From Caedimonas sp. (lineage in GTDB: Bacteria > Pseudomonadota > Alphaproteobacteria > Caedimonadales > Caedimonadaceae), in assembly GCA_016794245.1 (NCBI GenBank), contig JAEUKR010000039.1, forward strand, positions 99,005 to 163,004: 64,000 nt of DNA, given 5' to 3'. Of this stretch, positions 62,112 to 64,000 are shown piece by piece. Under the pieces are notes generated by a model. It ran no database searches. It saw only the letters and a program-made list of their open reading frames with translations, and was not told the origin of the DNA. Position 1 is the first letter of the stretch. Every line of letters starts with the position of its first letter. The position numbers and the translations under genes were made by a program.

Positions 62112-62941
62112 TGAATCAGGCACGCCTGATTTTCGATCGAAAACGTCAGCGTTTGCTGAGGTCACGTGCTGCTCCTCGTGAAGGAAGCCAGAATCCTTAT
62201 TTCCTTCATAACGAAATCGAATCTATCTTGTTAGAGCGATTGGCTTGCATTCGTTGTAATTTCCCCAGAGTTTTACTGACCACACCTGTGAGTCGACGAT
62301 TTGTAAGGGCTCTTTTATCGCAAGGTCATGGGGATAAATATTTGATAGAATGTAATTCCGTTTCTTTGGACACGGCTTCTTCTCGTCAGAAAGGGGGCTC
62401 GGTTTACAGGGTCGCAGGAGATGAGGAAGCTCTTCCTTTTGTGCGGAAAACATTTGATCTGATTGTTTCGTTTCTAAATCTTCATCAACTCAATGATGTT
62501 CCTGAAGTCCTTATGAATTCTAAGGAGTTACTGAAACCAGAGGGGCTGTATCTGGCGGCTTTTTTTGGGGGGGATACGCTTTGTGAACTTAGGGAGGCTT
62601 TTTTGCGGTCTGAACTTGAAATGAGCGGCGGCGCTTTCCCAAGGGTGCATCCAATGATCACGCCTGAAGAGGCGACAAGGCTCTTCGACCGCGCGGGATT
62701 TAAATTGCCTGTGATAGATCATCAAAAATTTACTCTTCTCTATCCTTCCCTGATGTCTTTGTTGAAAGAGATTAAACGGGTGGGCGAGGGAAATAGTCTG
62801 ATAGAGCGATCAACCAAGCCGTTGTCCAGGAGTCTGCTCAGGCGCGTTGAGGACATTTTTCATGATATGGTTGCGTTCAGAGCAACAGAAGGATATTTGC
62901 GTTCAACTGTTGATGTCGTTTTTCTCACGGGATGGGCATAA
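62108..62941 (+). CDS. NDUFAF5/BioC-like methyltransferase-fold protein with an eroded SAM motif
   Basis: The 277-residue protein has the N-terminus IFDRKRQRLLRSRAA and the NEIESILLERL segment expected in the NDUFAF5-like alphaproteobacterial family, then EALPFVRKTFDLIVSFLNLHQLNDVP (motifs II-III), LLKPEGLYLAAFFGGDTL and the PMITPEEATRLFDRAGF region. In the mitochondrial relative this fold acts in complex I assembly. Where family members have a glycine-rich LDLGxGxG motif I, this protein has RVLLTTPVSRR, so SAM binding may be altered or lost. The ATG overlaps the pump stop (ATGATGA). Confidence 0.75.
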   Translation: MMNQARLIFDRKRQRLLRSRAAPREGSQNPYFLHNEIESILLERLACIRCNFPRVLLTTPVSRRFVRALLSQGHGDKYLIECNSVSLDTASSRQKGGSVYRVAGDEEALPFVRKTFDLIVSFLNLHQLNDVPEVLMNSKELLKPEGLYLAAFFGGDTLCELREAFLRSELEMSGGAFPRVHPMITPEEATRLFDRAGFKLPVIDHQKFTLLYPSLMSLLKEIKRVGEGNSLIERSTKPLSRSLLRRVEDIFHDMVAFRATEGYLRSTVDVVFLTGWA

Positions 62942-62964
62942 AACGATGTCGACATAACGATTCT

Positions 62965-62989
62965 CTACGCCTTGAAGTCGTTTGGGTAT
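62965..62989. repeat. Type A right-end remnant
   Basis: CGCCTTGAAGTCGTTTGGGTAT matches the right terminus of type A, and nothing of the left part remains. It lies just after the methyltransferase-fold gene. Confidence 0.55.
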
Positions 62990-63022
62990 GGTCATCGCCT
63001 GCAATATAAGCGGCATTTATGA

Positions 63023-63050
63023 TTGACTTTTTTCAGTAAATTCATGTAAT
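63023..63050 (+). promoter_or_regulatory. Candidate promoter for the YqhA-family gene
   Basis: TTGACT at 63023-63028 and TGTAAT at 63045-63050 are 16 bases apart, about 45 bases upstream of the ATG at 63096. A TG lies within the -10 box. Confidence 0.5.
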
Positions 63051-63095
63051 TTGTAGTGGAACTGACCAGGACTTTTAGGAAAATATATAGATTTT

Positions 63096-63650
63096 ATGAC
63101 TTCGAATGATAATTACAATAAAAAGAAAATAACAAGTGCGCCGGCTGAACGTTATTTGGCGACGATCATATTTTCTAGCCGATGGCTTCAAGCACCCCTT
63201 TATTTTGGTTTGATTATTGCCCAAGCCATTTATGTGTATTTATTTCTTGAAGAACTTTTTCATTTAGTCATGGATATCCGCCGCATCGGTGAGAACCAGA
63301 TCATGTTAATTGTTCTGGGTCTGATTGATGTGGTGATGATTTCCAACCTTTTAATTATGGTGATTATTGGAGGATATGAAACGTTTGTCTCGCGTTTGCG
63401 TATGGATAATCATCCGGATCTTCCCGAATGGCTTTCCCACGTGAACGCCAACACGATGAAAATCAAACTGGCTCTGGCTTTGATTGGCATTTCCTCGATT
63501 CATTTGTTGAAAACCTTTATCAATATTGACCAGCTTTCTGAATATAACGTGAAGTGGCAAGTCATTATTCATGCATTATTTTTGATATCTGCCCTTGCTA
63601 TGGCCTATACATCAAAAATTGCCAAATCAGTCACCGAAGACGATCATTAG
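63096..63650 (+). CDS. YqhA/UPF0114 family membrane protein
   Basis: The 184-residue protein has four membrane segments and the family patterns IIFSSRWLQAPLYFGLI, VLGLIDVVMISNLLIMVIIGGYETFVSR and MKIKLALALIGISSIHLLKTF. Its role is unknown. It has its own candidate promoter and is not coupled to neighbours. Confidence 0.9.
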   Translation: MTSNDNYNKKKITSAPAERYLATIIFSSRWLQAPLYFGLIIAQAIYVYLFLEELFHLVMDIRRIGENQIMLIVLGLIDVVMISNLLIMVIIGGYETFVSRLRMDNHPDLPEWLSHVNANTMKIKLALALIGISSIHLLKTFINIDQLSEYNVKWQVIIHALFLISALAMAYTSKIAKSVTEDDH

Positions 63651-63936
63651 ATATTTAGACCGTATAAGAAAATATAGATTGACTTAAAATCTTAACTTCT
63701 ATAGAATTCTGGGATTGATTGATGAAAAGTAACGAATTAATATATTCAATCAATAAAGTTAATTATAATGTTTGAATTTAAACTTAAATAAGTTTAGGGA
63801 TATTTTATAGAATGAAGCTCCAAGCTATGTTAATACTCTAACAGGTGTTAGGGCTTTTGCAGCTGGAGACCTCCAAAAACGGATAAGGTTATGATAAAGT
63901 TATACTTCAAGGCTATGAGAGGAGGTTTATTTTTAG
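63651..63936. other. AT-rich intergenic region with a possible structured leader
   Basis: About 290 bases of AT-rich sequence without a gene. Near its end lies a foldable segment at 63818-63875: CTCC(A)AGCT pairs with AGCTGGAG around an inner hairpin CTAACA-GG-TGTTAG, and a further CTCCA offers an alternative partner for TGGAG. It precedes the partial gene at 63937. Confidence 0.4.
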
Positions 63937-64000
63937 ATGTCAGGACTGTCCAGCATTGAGAAGCGCTTAGAGGAATTAACGGCAAAGGGTGATTTTTTAG
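63937..64000 (+). CDS. Start of a gene running off the right edge (unidentified)
   Basis: An ATG at 63937 follows a strong GAGGAGGT about 11 bases upstream and opens a frame (MSGLSSIEKRLEELTAKGDF) to the window end. The 21 visible residues are helical and charged, too few to name a family. The ribosome site makes it likely to be real. Confidence 0.6.
   Translation, partial: MSGLSSIEKRLEELTAKGDFL

Noticed and set aside
1..64000. CRISPR arrays, rRNA genes, prophage or integrase genes
   Set aside because: I saw no regularly spaced identical repeats, no rRNA-like sequence and no phage or integrase proteins; the dispersed repeats are irregularly spaced and lack spacers.

Overview
The window is chromosomal DNA of an alphaproteobacterium. 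Its conserved gene clusters are typical of that class: rpmH-rnpA-yidD-yidC-engB; rseP-bamA-skp-lpxD-fabZ-lpxA-lpxI-lpxB with LpxI rather than LpxH; a zinc-ribbon gene divergent from ftsE-ftsX; plsC next to a DUF2125 gene; murJ-trpS; and an IalB-family protein. GC content is moderate and the intergenic regions are littered with short repeats. This fits a host-associated lineage such as Holosporales or Rickettsiales relatives, but that placement is inference and no species can be named from the sequence alone.

Layout. 1-5 kb: the 5' end of ftsK (running off the left edge), a FadN-type beta-oxidation fusion enzyme and a lipoprotein. 4.4-12.6 kb: envelope genes, namely hldE, gmhA and gmhB (ADP-heptose synthesis), ftsE/ftsX, a YdcF-like protein, plsC and DUF2125. 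13-24 kb: housekeeping genes (tadA, fumC, tRNA-Met with a clear promoter, mutL, a MarR regulator, rlpA, dacA-like, tmk, holB), then an AT-rich orphan ORF framed by inverted repeats, and ihfB. 24.4-29 kb: rpsI, rplM and the rpmH-to-engB cluster. 29-36 kb: an IalB-like protein, trpS, two tandem murJ paralogues and an MFS transporter. 36-45 kb: outer-membrane biogenesis and lipid A operon. 45-55 kb: rnr, then a compact type IV pilus / type II secretion-like locus (ATPase, platform protein, PilM/N-, PilO- and PilP-like proteins, two pseudopilins). 55-64 kb: SdhE, two glycosyltransferases, an RND efflux pair, an NDUFAF5-like methyltransferase, a YqhA-family protein and the start of one further gene. 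Many genes thus serve the cell envelope: LPS core heptose, lipid A, outer-membrane protein assembly, peptidoglycan flipping and trimming, and septal remodelling.

The most striking feature is a dense family of short, transposase-free repeats. Type A (about 115-140 bp) has ends ATACCC...GGGTAT; type B (about 141 bp) has ends GACCTCTTGC...GCAAGAGGTC. I count about 23 full, partial or chimeric loci in 64 kb. One type B copy sits inside a type A copy with a TTA flanking duplication, which shows past mobility. Four type A copies lie inside or overlap coding sequences (ydcF-like C-terminus, engB C-terminus, dacA-like N-terminus, pilM/N-like N-terminus) and are translated in different frames and orientations. 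This parallels Rickettsia palindromic elements, but by eye I do not recognise these sequences as that family.
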